Source of the DNA: Christiangramia crocea
GTDB taxonomy: Bacteria; Bacteroidota; Bacteroidia; Flavobacteriales; Flavobacteriaceae
Length of the DNA: 64,000 nucleotides
Reading direction: 5' to 3'
Assembly: GCF_022410465.1 (NCBI RefSeq)
Contig: NZ_JAJSON010000008.1
Coordinates: forward strand, 17,640 to 81,639
Below the pieces are notes generated by a model. The model was not told the DNA's origin. It did no database searches and worked only from the letters and a program-made list of their open reading frames with translations. A program made the position numbers and the translations under genes. Positions 37,190 through 45,892 of the stretch are shown piece after piece (within the stretch, counting starts at the first letter, position 1; each line of letters begins with the position of its first letter).

Positions 37190-38110
37190 ATGGGAGAGGA
37201 AAAGAAATTTGGCAGCCATAGTTTTGAGGTGAGCAACCTGGATAAGGTCTTCTTTCCAAAGGAAGGCTATACCAAGGGCGACCTTATAGATTACTACGAA
37301 AAGATAGCCGATACCATGCTGCCCTATATCAAGAACCGGCCACTCACCATGATAAGGTTTCCCAACGGGATAGAAGACAAGCAGTTCTACCAGAAGGATG
37401 CGCCCGATTATTTCCCGGCGTGGATAAAGACAAAGGCCATTGAGAAACAGGAGGGTGGCACCACCAATTATGTGGTATGCAACGATAAGGCGACCCTGGT
37501 GTATCTCGCCAACCAGGCCTGCATCACTCCGCATATCTGGCTGAGCCGGCAGGACAGGCTGGATTTCCCGGACAGGATGATCATAGACCTGGATCCTTCG
37601 CATGATGATTTTGGTGAGGTAAAGGATGCCGCGAAAAAGATCAGGGAACTGCTGGGAGAGGAGCTGGGACTGCCGCTTTATCTTATGACCACCGGTTCAC
37701 GCGGGCTGCATATCGTGGTGCCCATGAAACGGACCCGGGATTTTGATGAGGTTCGCAAATTTGCCCAGAAGGCGGCGAGGTTCCTGGAACAGGAATATCC
37801 CGATACCATGACCACGGCAGCGAGGAAGAACAAGCGGGGGGATAAGCTTTTTCTCGATGTTGGCAGGAACGCTTTCGGGCAGACGGGCGTGGCTCCCTAT
37901 TCAGTAAGGCCGATCAATGGCGCGCCGGTGGCGACCCCGCTGGACTGGGACGAGCTGGACCGTTCTTCCCTTTCGGCGCAGAGCTATAACATAAAGAACA
38001 TTTTTAACAGGCTGGGCAGTAAGGAAGACCCATGGAAAGATATGGACGCTTCAGCAGTGAGCCTTACTGCAGCCAGAAAGGAACTCAATAATATATTCAA
38101 GGAAAATTAG
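37190..38110 (+). CDS. LigD polymerase/primase (POL) domain as a separate protein
   Basis: A 306-residue eukaryotic-primase-type polymerase. The metal-binding Asp pair is in MIIDLDPSHDDF and the catalytic loop in TTGSRGLHIVVPMKR. FGQTGVAPYSVRPINGAPVATPL is also typical (landmark APYSVRP). It fills gaps and adds templated or untemplated (ribo)nucleotides at ends. Together the three genes reproduce the Pseudomonas-type LigD order PE-LIG-POL. No Ku gene is in the window. Confidence 0.93.
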   Translation: MGEEKKFGSHSFEVSNLDKVFFPKEGYTKGDLIDYYEKIADTMLPYIKNRPLTMIRFPNGIEDKQFYQKDAPDYFPAWIKTKAIEKQEGGTTNYVVCNDKATLVYLANQACITPHIWLSRQDRLDFPDRMIIDLDPSHDDFGEVKDAAKKIRELLGEELGLPLYLMTTGSRGLHIVVPMKRTRDFDEVRKFAQKAARFLEQEYPDTMTTAARKNKRGDKLFLDVGRNAFGQTGVAPYSVRPINGAPVATPLDWDELDRSSLSAQSYNIKNIFNRLGSKEDPWKDMDASAVSLTAARKELNNIFKEN

Positions 38111-38111
38111 G

Positions 38112-38693
38112 ATGACGCAGGTGATCGAAAAACAAAGCGGAACCGCTTTCAGAATAAAAAAAGGACAGAAACTAAAGGTTACAGACCCCCAGGGCGGGCA
38201 GGTGAGCGATATGGTGCTCTTCAATGCCGAAGACAAAAGGGAAAAGATCTCCAGTGGCAAGACCCTGGATTTCGAGGAAAACATACTTATCACAAAGGGT
38301 GATTTTCTATGGAGCAACCGCAGCAATAAGATGATGAAGATCCTGGAAGATACCAATGGCAGGAACGATTTCCTGCTGGCGCCCTGCAGCCCCGAGACCT
38401 TTAAGATCATGTACAATAATAACGAATATCATCCCAGCTGTTTCGAGAACCTCTATACCAGCCTGGAGCAGTACGGGATAGAACCCGATGATATCCCCAC
38501 GGCCTTCAATATCTTTATGAACGTACAGTTTGAGCCTGACGGAAAGCTTAGCGTGGAACCGCCATTAAGCAAAGCCGGCGACCATGTGCTCTTTGAGGCG
38601 CAGATGGACCTTATCGTGGGGCTTACCGCCTGCTCGGCCGAAGACAGCAACGGCGGCAGTTTTAAGCCCATTCATTACGAAATTACTGACTAG
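38112..38693 (+). CDS. DUF1989 / urea carboxylase-associated family protein
   Basis: A 193-residue DUF1989 domain protein with FRIKKGQKLKVTDPQGGQV, WSNRSNKMMKI, NEYHPSCFENLY and TAFNIFMNVQFEPDGKL. Members accompany urea carboxylase and some aminomethyl-transfer pathways; none of those genes are here. It is 1 bp after the LigD polymerase gene, so co-transcribed, and ends convergently on terC with an 11-bp overlap. Confidence 0.9.
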   Translation: MTQVIEKQSGTAFRIKKGQKLKVTDPQGGQVSDMVLFNAEDKREKISSGKTLDFEENILITKGDFLWSNRSNKMMKILEDTNGRNDFLLAPCSPETFKIMYNNNEYHPSCFENLYTSLEQYGIEPDDIPTAFNIFMNVQFEPDGKLSVEPPLSKAGDHVLFEAQMDLIVGLTACSAEDSNGGSFKPIHYEITD

Positions 38694-39408
38694 TATTCTT
38701 TTTACGGTACCTCATGTTAAGCATCTCTATGGCTAGAGAGAAGAAGACCGCGAAATAGATATAACCCTTAGGCACATGATAATGCGCGCCTTCCACGATA
38801 AGCATCACACCTATCAGGATAAGGAATGAAAGGGCGAGTATCTGTATGGTAGGGTGCTGGTTCACGAATTCCCCTACCGGTTTGGCGAAGATCATCATTA
38901 CAATTATGGCGACGACCACCGCGATCACCATCAGGATGATCTCATCGGTAAGTCCCACTGCGGTTAGTATGGAGTCAAAAGAGAATACAAGGTCCAGCAA
39001 GACTATCTGTACGATGGCGGTGCTGAAGCTCATGGTCTTGTTTACCTTTTTCCCGGTCTCGTCTTCCTCATACTGGCCTTCCACCTTATGATGTATCTCC
39101 AGGGTAGACTTTACCAGCAGGAAGACACCACCGGCTATGAGGATGATGTCGCGCCAGCTCAGCTCAAAGTCGGCGACGGTGAGTATGGGTTCTGTAAGGC
39201 CAATGATCCAGGCGATACTCAAAAGCAGGAGTATCCTCATGACAAGGGCGATGGTAAGACCTCCCAGCCGGGCCTTCTTCTGGCTCTCTTCCGGCACTTT
39301 TCCGGCTACCAGGGAGATAAAGATGATGTTATCTATTCCAAGTACTATTTCCAGAAAGGTCAGGGTAAGCAGGGCTACCCAGGTATCGGGCTGTAAGAAG
39401 ATCTCCAT
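38683..39408 (-). CDS. TerC family integral membrane protein
   Basis: A 241-residue membrane protein starting at the ATG at 39408 (MEIFLQPDTWVALLTL); a longer in-frame start at 39444 is less likely. Acidic residues inside membrane spans, in GIDNIIFISL and VFSFDSILTAVGL, are the TerC signature. The family is linked to tellurite resistance and to metal (manganese) loading of exported proteins. It is a single minus-strand gene. Confidence 0.93.
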   Translation of the reverse strand: MEIFLQPDTWVALLTLTFLEIVLGIDNIIFISLVAGKVPEESQKKARLGGLTIALVMRILLLLSIAWIIGLTEPILTVADFELSWRDIILIAGGVFLLVKSTLEIHHKVEGQYEEDETGKKVNKTMSFSTAIVQIVLLDLVFSFDSILTAVGLTDEIILMVIAVVVAIIVMMIFAKPVGEFVNQHPTIQILALSFLILIGVMLIVEGAHYHVPKGYIYFAVFFSLAIEMLNMRYRKKNTSQ

Positions 39409-39504
39409 GTCGAAAATTGGTTGATAAGCCGCTAAATTATGCAAAAACCCACGCTTTTCGGTTAAAATTATGCAAAGGAAGGGAGGGACTTCGGTAAAAT
39501 ACTG

Positions 39505-39990
39505 TTAATCAAAGCCGAACTTAACAGAGACCCCTCCATAGACCGAGACCTGGAAGAAATCATAATCGGTGCGCCAGCGCGATTCCCCGCGGGCATAGAT
39601 AAAAAATCGGTCAAAGTGGTATTCTAACCGGGTGTTGATGGCCAGGGAAGGGTAGGTCTTCCAGGGGCGGCGTATAAAGGAAAAGCTGAGGTCGGCGACG
39701 GGGATAAGCATTTTTCCGGGCCTGAAGACATAACCGGGATTCACACCCATGGACTCGTACCTGATGGCAGCAAAGGTCTCGTAATAGGCCAGGATGCTGA
39801 AACCCGCGTTGCGGTAACCCACGCTCAGGGTACCGTCGTAGGAGGCGTCGTTCACGGTCCCGCCAAAGATCGCGTTGCGAACGTCCACGCCGGTGCTAAC
39901 AAAGAAGTAGTCTTCATCGCGGGTAAGCCAGTACTGGGCGAAGCTGTGTGCCGGGAGCAGCAGTAGAAGAAGGAAGAGAAGTCTTTTCAT
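39505..39990 (-). CDS. Probable outer-membrane beta-barrel protein
   Basis: A 161-residue protein with a clear signal peptide (MKRLLFLLLLLLPAHSFA). The rest alternates polar and hydrophobic residues with many Tyr/Phe/Arg (about eight short strands), ending YGGVSVKFGFD, which fits an outer-membrane barrel C-terminus. I do not recognise a named family. It is a lone gene between terC and the aminotransferase. Confidence 0.65.
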   Translation of the reverse strand: MKRLLFLLLLLLPAHSFAQYWLTRDEDYFFVSTGVDVRNAIFGGTVNDASYDGTLSVGYRNAGFSILAYYETFAAIRYESMGVNPGYVFRPGKMLIPVADLSFSFIRRPWKTYPSLAINTRLEYHFDRFFIYARGESRWRTDYDFFQVSVYGGVSVKFGFD

Positions 39991-40233
39991 TGCACAGGGA
40001 CCAAATGGGGGCTATTTCGTGTTCATTCTGAAAGGCTTATGAATATACATCATAATTGGGAATTGAGAAGCGACAAAATAGAACAACGGTAAAAATATAA
40101 ATGCCCTGGGATCCTGACAGGTGATATGTATAGGGCTTTAAATCAAATAGTTAAACAGGTTTATCTTGAGTTTTTCATAGGTTGTCTTCCTTCAATTGAC
40201 TAAATTGTATGCTTATTTTTTAAATTTTCTCTT

Positions 40234-41544
40234 ATGGACAGACGCAGTTTTTTAAACCGTACCGGAATTGCCATGGGGGCAGGGATCGGCCTCCCCGCTC
40301 TAAGCGCTTTTGAAAGCATTACTCCCCGGGAGCTAATTGATCGTGATATCCCCGGGAGCTGGGGCGATCTCAGGGATATGTTCCAGCTGGAACCCGGCAG
40401 GATACATATGGCCCTTATGCTGCTGGCTTCCCATCCCCGGCCGGTGCAGAACGCCATCGCCAGGCACAGGGAAAATTTTGATAATAACCCGGCAGAGTAC
40501 TGGGAAAGTAATTATATGGCCGCGGAACCCAGGGTGATTGCCGCCGCCGCGGAATATATGAATGCCGATCCCTCTGAGGTCGCGCTCACCGATAGCACCA
40601 CCCAGGGCCTGGGAATATTGTATACGGGCTTTAAACTTAAGGAAGGCGAGGAGATACTTACCACCATCCACGACCATTACTCCACCGAAAAATCACTGGA
40701 GTTCGGGGCAGAGAGAAGCGGCGCAAAGATCAAGAGGATAGCTCTTTACGATGAGCCCTCTCAGGTATCGGCCGATGAGGTGCTAAGCAGGATCAAAAAG
40801 AACATCACTCCCAAAACCCGGCTTGTGGCGGTTACCTGGGTGCATTCCTGTACCGGGGTGAAACTGCCCGTAAAGAAGATAAGCGGACTCATTAAGGAAT
40901 TGAACAGCTCTAGGGCAGAAGAAGAGCGTATCTATTTCGCGGTAGACGGGGTGCATGCCTTTGGCCTTGACAATATAGACATCCAGGATCTTGGCTGTGA
41001 CTTTTTAGCGGCCGGCACCCATAAATGGCTGTTTGGTCCACGGGGCACCGGGATCTTATTTGCGAAGAAAGATGCCCATGACATGGTGGTTCCCGTGATC
41101 CCGGCCTTCTCGGCCGCGTACGGGGAATGGCTGGGCGTTGTGCCCAAGGACCAGCTTAACTTTAGTCATTTGAATTCTCCCGGTGGTTTCCATGCTTTTG
41201 AACACCGCTGGTCCCTTGATGAGGCCTTTAAGCTTCATATGAACACGGGCAAGGAAAATATCGCCGCGAGGAGCAAAAAGCTGAATACGATGCTTAAGGA
41301 AGGCATGAGCGAGATGGCTCATGTGAGATTGCTAACGCCGGTCTCCGACGAATATTCAGAGGCCATCAACTGCTTTGAAGTGGATGGATTAAGCCCGGGC
41401 GAGACGGTACAAAAACTTCATGAAAAGAAGATCATAGCGAGCAGCTCACCTTACCGGAAGAGCTATGCCAGGCTTACTCCAAGTGTGATCAATACCGAAG
41501 AGGAGGTGGAACAATGTCTTAAGGCAATTGAAGAATTGGCGTAA
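40234..41544 (+). CDS. Exported class V aminotransferase-fold PLP enzyme
   Basis: A 436-residue fold-I PLP enzyme with a Tat-type N-terminus (MDRRSFLNRTGIAMGAGIG). The PLP aspartate is in YFAVDGVHAFG (Asp238) and the Schiff-base lysine in AAGTHKWLFGPRGTG (Lys264), as in isopenicillin N epimerase/cysteine desulfurase-like proteins. Export by Tat with bound PLP is known for a few members. The substrate is unknown. It is the last gene before the low-GC defence region and is followed by a hairpin. Confidence 0.88.
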   Translation: MDRRSFLNRTGIAMGAGIGLPALSAFESITPRELIDRDIPGSWGDLRDMFQLEPGRIHMALMLLASHPRPVQNAIARHRENFDNNPAEYWESNYMAAEPRVIAAAAEYMNADPSEVALTDSTTQGLGILYTGFKLKEGEEILTTIHDHYSTEKSLEFGAERSGAKIKRIALYDEPSQVSADEVLSRIKKNITPKTRLVAVTWVHSCTGVKLPVKKISGLIKELNSSRAEEERIYFAVDGVHAFGLDNIDIQDLGCDFLAAGTHKWLFGPRGTGILFAKKDAHDMVVPVIPAFSAAYGEWLGVVPKDQLNFSHLNSPGGFHAFEHRWSLDEAFKLHMNTGKENIAARSKKLNTMLKEGMSEMAHVRLLTPVSDEYSEAINCFEVDGLSPGETVQKLHEKKIIASSSPYRKSYARLTPSVINTEEEVEQCLKAIEELA

Positions 41545-41563
41545 AATTTAATTTTAATATTGG

Positions 41564-41596
41564 AACCCGGAAGCTGCTGGCTTGCCGGGGTTTCTT
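41564..41596 (+). terminator. Hairpin after the aminotransferase gene
   Basis: AACCCGG (41564-41570) pairs with CCGGGGTT (41585-41592), with an inner AAGC/GCTT stem, followed by T-rich sequence, 20 bp after the stop. Confidence 0.6.
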
Positions 41597-41758
41597 ATTC
41601 ATAGATAACCGCTTTTATGGGCAATTGTTAGTTAAATTGTTGAAAACGATTTTACAGGAAAGCGTTATAGAATAAAAAAATGGCTGTAGTTTTATAAAAA
41701 CATCATGTTATGCCACGAATCTCATTGGTAAAGAGAAAAAAATTAGTGGATATAACGA

Positions 41759-41765
41759 GTTAGCG
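41759..41765 (+). repeat. GTTAGCG core-like site before gajA
   Basis: GTTAGCG is the exact reverse complement of CGCTAAC at 45223-45229, just after gajB, so the defence pair is bracketed by inverted core-like heptamers. If the repeats are attC-like, this would be the right end of the preceding site, but I cannot see the rest of that site. Confidence 0.4.
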
Positions 41766-41786
41766 TTCATTTTTCAATAAAATTAG

Positions 41787-43676
41787 ATGTATATATCCAA
41801 ATTAGAAATAAAGAATTACAAAAATTTTAGAGATTTTGAGATTCAATTAAAGCCCCTAACCTTAATAATTGGAGAAAATAATATTGGTAAATCGAATTTA
41901 CTAAACTGTTTAGGTTTAATCTTCAGCCAAGATGTTTCAATATATAAAAAACGAAATCTAGAAATTTCAGATTTTAATTATGACTGTATATTAAATTATA
42001 AAAGAGACGTTCTTAATAATGAAAAACCCATAGAGGAGATTGAATTTCCAGAAATTGAAATTGCTGCTACATTAAAGGATTGGAATACTGATCAAGAATC
42101 AGTTATAGGTGATTGGTATATAAATGAAGAATTAACAGAAGCTAAACTAACTTACATCTATTCTCCTGTTTCTTCATTTAATCAATTAGAAGAGTTACAA
42201 AATCAAAGAGATTTCATAAATGCTTTTAAGAAAGATATCGGTGCTGAAAAACTTTCGCAATTTTCTGAAAAAGATTTACTTGATTTAATTAATTTCCCCA
42301 TATCTAAATACTACTATTCAATAATTGGAGGAAATCAAAATGAAACGCAAGCAAACGCTTACCATCTTAATCAATTAAAATTTGAACTATTAGATGCTTT
42401 AAGAGATGCTAAAACTGAATTATCTGCAAATAACAGAGGCAACCTTTTATTTAGAGTTTTAAACGCGAAAGAAGAAAACGAATATCAAGACTTAAAAAAA
42501 CAGTTAGTTGGTTTACAATCATCAATACAAGAAAACACAGCCATTCAGAGTATTATCTCTGGTATTTCAACTCAATTAGATAAGGTATCATTATCGACTG
42601 AAAACTCTAATAATGAAATTGATTTAATCTTCTCGTTGCCAAATGTTGAAGATATTCTAAAAAAGTTAAGTCTTATTTACGGAGAAAACCCTCTAAAAAT
42701 TGAACATAATGGAACAGGTCGTAATAATTTACTTTTTATGTCCCTAATCCTATCATACATTGAAGATCCTAATTCAGCACAAAGTAATTATTTTAGAGTA
42801 GTAGGTATTGAAGAACCGGAATCTCATCTACACGCAAATTTACAGAACCATCTAGCTTCCAATATAGAATCCTTAATTAAATTAGAGGGTTCAGCAGAAT
42901 ATAGAAAAGATATTCAACTACTATTGACTTCTCATTCAAATCATATTACTACTAAAATAAAATTTGAAAGTACTGTGGTTTTATATAATAAAGATGGAAA
43001 CTTAGCTACTCATTATGTTCTACAAGGATTTTCAACTAATGCAGAAGACACAAAGAGAGTTAAATATTTAAGAAAGTACTTAGATTCTGAAAATATAAAT
43101 CTTTTCTATTCCAGAAAAATTGTTTTAGTCGAAGGAATCTCAGAAAAACTCCTATTCCCAGTATTTTTTGAAATTGAAAAATCCGAAACTATGGATAAAT
43201 TGAGTACTTGCATAGTTAACGTGAACGGATTAGCTTTTAAAAACTTTTTGGATTTAATAAAAAACGGATATCATACGAAATGTTTGGTTTTAACGGACAG
43301 TGATAGACATACCAAAGCTGAAGATAGAGCTGAGAATTTAGTGAAAGAATACTCTAAATTTAATGTAATTTCAATTTGCATAAGTTCTGAGTCGACTTTT
43401 GAGAAAGATATTATAGCGTGTAATAAGAGTGGTTTAGGGAAAGAAATTTTAATTAAAGTACTAAAATTAGTGAGACCAATTTCAGGTAAAACTTACGACG
43501 AGGGACTTGGAGAAGATGATATAAATATAGAAGATTACTTTTCTCTTATTGAAAATTTTAAATCTGATTTTGCATTTCAATTATCATTGGAGCTACAAGA
43601 AAACAATAATGGTTTCATTATTCCTAAATATATAAAATCAGGAATTTCTTTCTTAAATCCTGAAACAACTGATTAA
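41787..43676 (+). CDS. gajA: GajA: OLD-family ATPase/TOPRIM nuclease of a Gabija system
   Basis: A 629-residue class 2 OLD protein. The N-terminal ABC-type ATPase has Walker A GENNIGKS (29-36), a signature-like GTGRNNLLFM near 309, Walker B IEEPESHLH (341-349) and LTSHS (380-384). The TOPRIM domain has VLVEGISEK (Glu449) and VLTDSDRH (Asp504, Asp506), the metal residues. In Gabija, GajA is a sequence-dependent nicking nuclease held off by ATP and activated when phage depletes nucleotides. It joins the helicase gene by a 1-nt overlap (TAATG). The codons are very AT-rich compared with genes upstream. Confidence 0.93.
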   Translation: MYISKLEIKNYKNFRDFEIQLKPLTLIIGENNIGKSNLLNCLGLIFSQDVSIYKKRNLEISDFNYDCILNYKRDVLNNEKPIEEIEFPEIEIAATLKDWNTDQESVIGDWYINEELTEAKLTYIYSPVSSFNQLEELQNQRDFINAFKKDIGAEKLSQFSEKDLLDLINFPISKYYYSIIGGNQNETQANAYHLNQLKFELLDALRDAKTELSANNRGNLLFRVLNAKEENEYQDLKKQLVGLQSSIQENTAIQSIISGISTQLDKVSLSTENSNNEIDLIFSLPNVEDILKKLSLIYGENPLKIEHNGTGRNNLLFMSLILSYIEDPNSAQSNYFRVVGIEEPESHLHANLQNHLASNIESLIKLEGSAEYRKDIQLLLTSHSNHITTKIKFESTVVLYNKDGNLATHYVLQGFSTNAEDTKRVKYLRKYLDSENINLFYSRKIVLVEGISEKLLFPVFFEIEKSETMDKLSTCIVNVNGLAFKNFLDLIKNGYHTKCLVLTDSDRHTKAEDRAENLVKEYSKFNVISICISSESTFEKDIIACNKSGLGKEILIKVLKLVRPISGKTYDEGLGEDDINIEDYFSLIENFKSDFAFQLSLELQENNNGFIIPKYIKSGISFLNPETTD

Positions 43677-45205
43677 TGCTTAAAAAGCCAAAGCTTGTTA
43701 TTGCTGGTCCTGGTGCCGGAAAAACTTTTGGAATGGTGAATGAAATTATTCATTCATTAAGTAAGCTGTCTCCAGCAAGGTATATGATTGTAATTACTTA
43801 TACTAATTCAGCAACTAATAATATCAAAGACAGATTAGCTAAACGCATTCAAATACCACCAAATTTATTTATTGGAACAATGCATTCCTTTTTAAATAAG
43901 TTTATTGTCATTCCTTTCTCTTCTTTCCATAATAATGAAATTAAAGGTGAGAAACTTTTTATTCAGTGTCAAACAGATGATATTTTTGAGAAACTAAAAA
44001 AGGAATCGGGAAAAACATATGATTTTAAAGTAGCAAATTTCATCAAAAAAAAGATTCGAATTTCAATGCAGAAAAACGGCTATATAACTTATGACCAAAC
44101 TGTCACATTAGCTAAGGAATGTTTTGAGAATAAAAGAATTAAAAGAATTATTTCAAATCGTATTCAATATTTATTTGTAGATGAATTTCAAGATACTAGT
44201 AATAATATTTTTTATATCATAGATTCAATTAGGAAAGAGAAAATGACTCAAATATATTGTGTTGGTGATCCCGAACAATATATTCAGAGTTTTGCTTCAA
44301 CTATTAAAAACTTTAGTAACATCCCCATCTTAAAATCTTCAAAATCCAAATCTTATGAATTGAGTGTTAATAACTCAAATTACCGCACAACTGAATCTAT
44401 TACAACTTTTCTTAACAATTTTAATGGTAGAAATTTTGGATCAGTTACTTTCAAGCAAAATTGTATTAACAAAAGTGAAAGTGTACCTGTAAAATTTTTA
44501 AACGAATTTGAGAATGTCTCAAATTTGGTTCCACCTTTTTTTAGCGAATGCGATAAACTAAACATAGGTAATAATGATAGATGTATACTTGCTAAGAAAA
44601 ATGATATAGTCAGAAGAGTTATCTCTGCTCTAGATGATAATTATATTCCACCTCTAAAAAGTAATAATCTAAATCCTATTAAGGAGATTATGGCTACACT
44701 ACTTTCCTCATTGAATTTAAATCAATCTGAATATTTGAAAAAATACAACTCGTCAATTTTTGATTTAAGAAAAATTTGTATTCAAATATTAAAGAGAATA
44801 AAGGATGGTACGATTTATAATGAAAATACTTTTTTTAATTATGTAAGAACGGAATTTGAATTAGACATTAAAACTACCGTACCCGTTAAAATTCAAAATC
44901 TTAGAATTAATAATTCCACAATTTCCAAAAAAGATGCTGTAGTTGTTTCTAACATACATAATTATAAAGGCCTTGAATCTGAAGCAGTTTTAGCTATTGC
45001 TAAAACAGAAGAGGAATTACTATTATGGATTGAAACAGATCAAAAAATTAGAGATTCTAAAAGGAATATAGAAACTACAGATTATCCAAGATTAGGATAT
45101 GTTGCATTCAGTAGAGCAAGGAAATTATTATGTATTTCCTGCTTAGAGAAAATTTCCAATGAAACAGAAAAAAAATTAAATGCATTGGATGTTCAAATTA
45201 TATAA
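43676..45205 (+). CDS. gajB: GajB: UvrD-like helicase of a Gabija system
   Basis: A 509-residue superfamily 1 helicase. Motif I is AGPGAGKT (10-17), motif II YLFVDEFQDTS (DEFQD near 169), motif III VGDPEQYIQSF (196-206), motif V HNYKGLESEAV and motif VI YVAFSRARK. Size and gene order match GajB, which senses DNA ends and lets GajA cut. Translation is coupled to gajA through the overlapping TAATG. The same very AT-rich composition marks the pair as one acquired unit. CGCTAAC lies 17 bp past the stop. Confidence 0.92.
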   Translation: MLKKPKLVIAGPGAGKTFGMVNEIIHSLSKLSPARYMIVITYTNSATNNIKDRLAKRIQIPPNLFIGTMHSFLNKFIVIPFSSFHNNEIKGEKLFIQCQTDDIFEKLKKESGKTYDFKVANFIKKKIRISMQKNGYITYDQTVTLAKECFENKRIKRIISNRIQYLFVDEFQDTSNNIFYIIDSIRKEKMTQIYCVGDPEQYIQSFASTIKNFSNIPILKSSKSKSYELSVNNSNYRTTESITTFLNNFNGRNFGSVTFKQNCINKSESVPVKFLNEFENVSNLVPPFFSECDKLNIGNNDRCILAKKNDIVRRVISALDDNYIPPLKSNNLNPIKEIMATLLSSLNLNQSEYLKKYNSSIFDLRKICIQILKRIKDGTIYNENTFFNYVRTEFELDIKTTVPVKIQNLRINNSTISKKDAVVVSNIHNYKGLESEAVLAIAKTEEELLLWIETDQKIRDSKRNIETTDYPRLGYVAFSRARKLLCISCLEKISNETEKKLNALDVQII

Positions 45206-45222
45206 TAGAAAGAAAAACGAAA

Positions 45223-45352
45223 CGCTAACAACGGTTATCACAAATAGCGGGTAACCTTTCAAAGAAAATAATTAACTTCACCAAAAAACCAGGTCTAAGC
45301 CGACAAGTTCGTATCCCTACTCCCGCTACTTGTGTTAACCGAGACCGTTGGC
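45223..45352 (+). repeat. Cassette-boundary repeat copy 1 (attC-like, best preserved)
   Basis: This copy starts CGCTAAC and ends GTTGGC. Arms at 45230-45252 and 45322-45349 are complementary with a few mismatches and an extra AGA bulge. The middle holds the family core GAAAATAATTAACTTCACC then CAGGTCTAAGCCG. Outer inverted heptamers, a long imperfect stem and unpaired bases are the architecture of integron attC sites. Confidence 0.7.
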
Positions 45353-45394
45353 AAATATTTAAAATGATCCAATTAACGTTTTGAACTTAAAAAA

Positions 45395-45751
45395 TTGAAT
45401 AAAGTTTTAAAAGTATTATTGATGTGGCTGCCTTCAGTTATAATTAGCCTGTTCTTTATTCCAAACGCACTGGATAAGATCCTTAACTCTGATCAAATGG
45501 ATAAAATCGTGACCAATAGTACCATCATGATCAGTACAGGAATTTTCCTTTTGATAGCAACAGGATTGTTCCTGTATAATAAAACTATACTCATCGGGAC
45601 CACGCTCCTGGCTCTCTATATGACTTTTATAGTCTTCATTCATATGTACAAGGGAAAACCATATGAGGTTGCAATTTTAATTGTGATGGCCACAATATTT
45701 GCCTCTTATATTAGAAAACCCCAATTGTTCTATCAAAAACAGGAATTGTAG
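45395..45751 (+). CDS. DoxX-like small membrane protein
   Basis: A 118-residue protein with four hydrophobic segments and the DoxX-like start FIPNALDKILNSDQM. It begins at TTG 45395; an in-frame ATG at 45422 would remove nine residues. Members of the DoxX group are linked to quinone or thiosulfate oxidation, but this short form has no diagnostic residue. It lies alone between repeat copies 1 and 2. Confidence 0.7.
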   Translation: MNKVLKVLLMWLPSVIISLFFIPNALDKILNSDQMDKIVTNSTIMISTGIFLLIATGLFLYNKTILIGTTLLALYMTFIVFIHMYKGKPYEVAILIVMATIFASYIRKPQLFYQKQEL

Positions 45752-45790
45752 ATTGATGATCAATAAGTTTGATTTGGCAATAGTAAACTA

Positions 45791-45884
45791 AAACAGGCGA
45801 TACCGTTAGAAAGAAAAAATTGACCTGGCCAGCAAGCCATTTCTAAGGCATTAACTCGCAATAATCGAAACGCTTGGCTGTAAT
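45791..45884 (+). repeat. Cassette-boundary repeat copy 2
   Basis: It starts AAACAGGCGATACCGTTAG, contains AAAGAAAAAATTGACCTGG and ends CGCTTGGCTGTAATTT, parallel to the right end of copy 1 (GTTGGCAAATATTT). The next gene starts 8 bp later. Confidence 0.55.
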
Positions 45885-45892
45885 TTAAAAAT

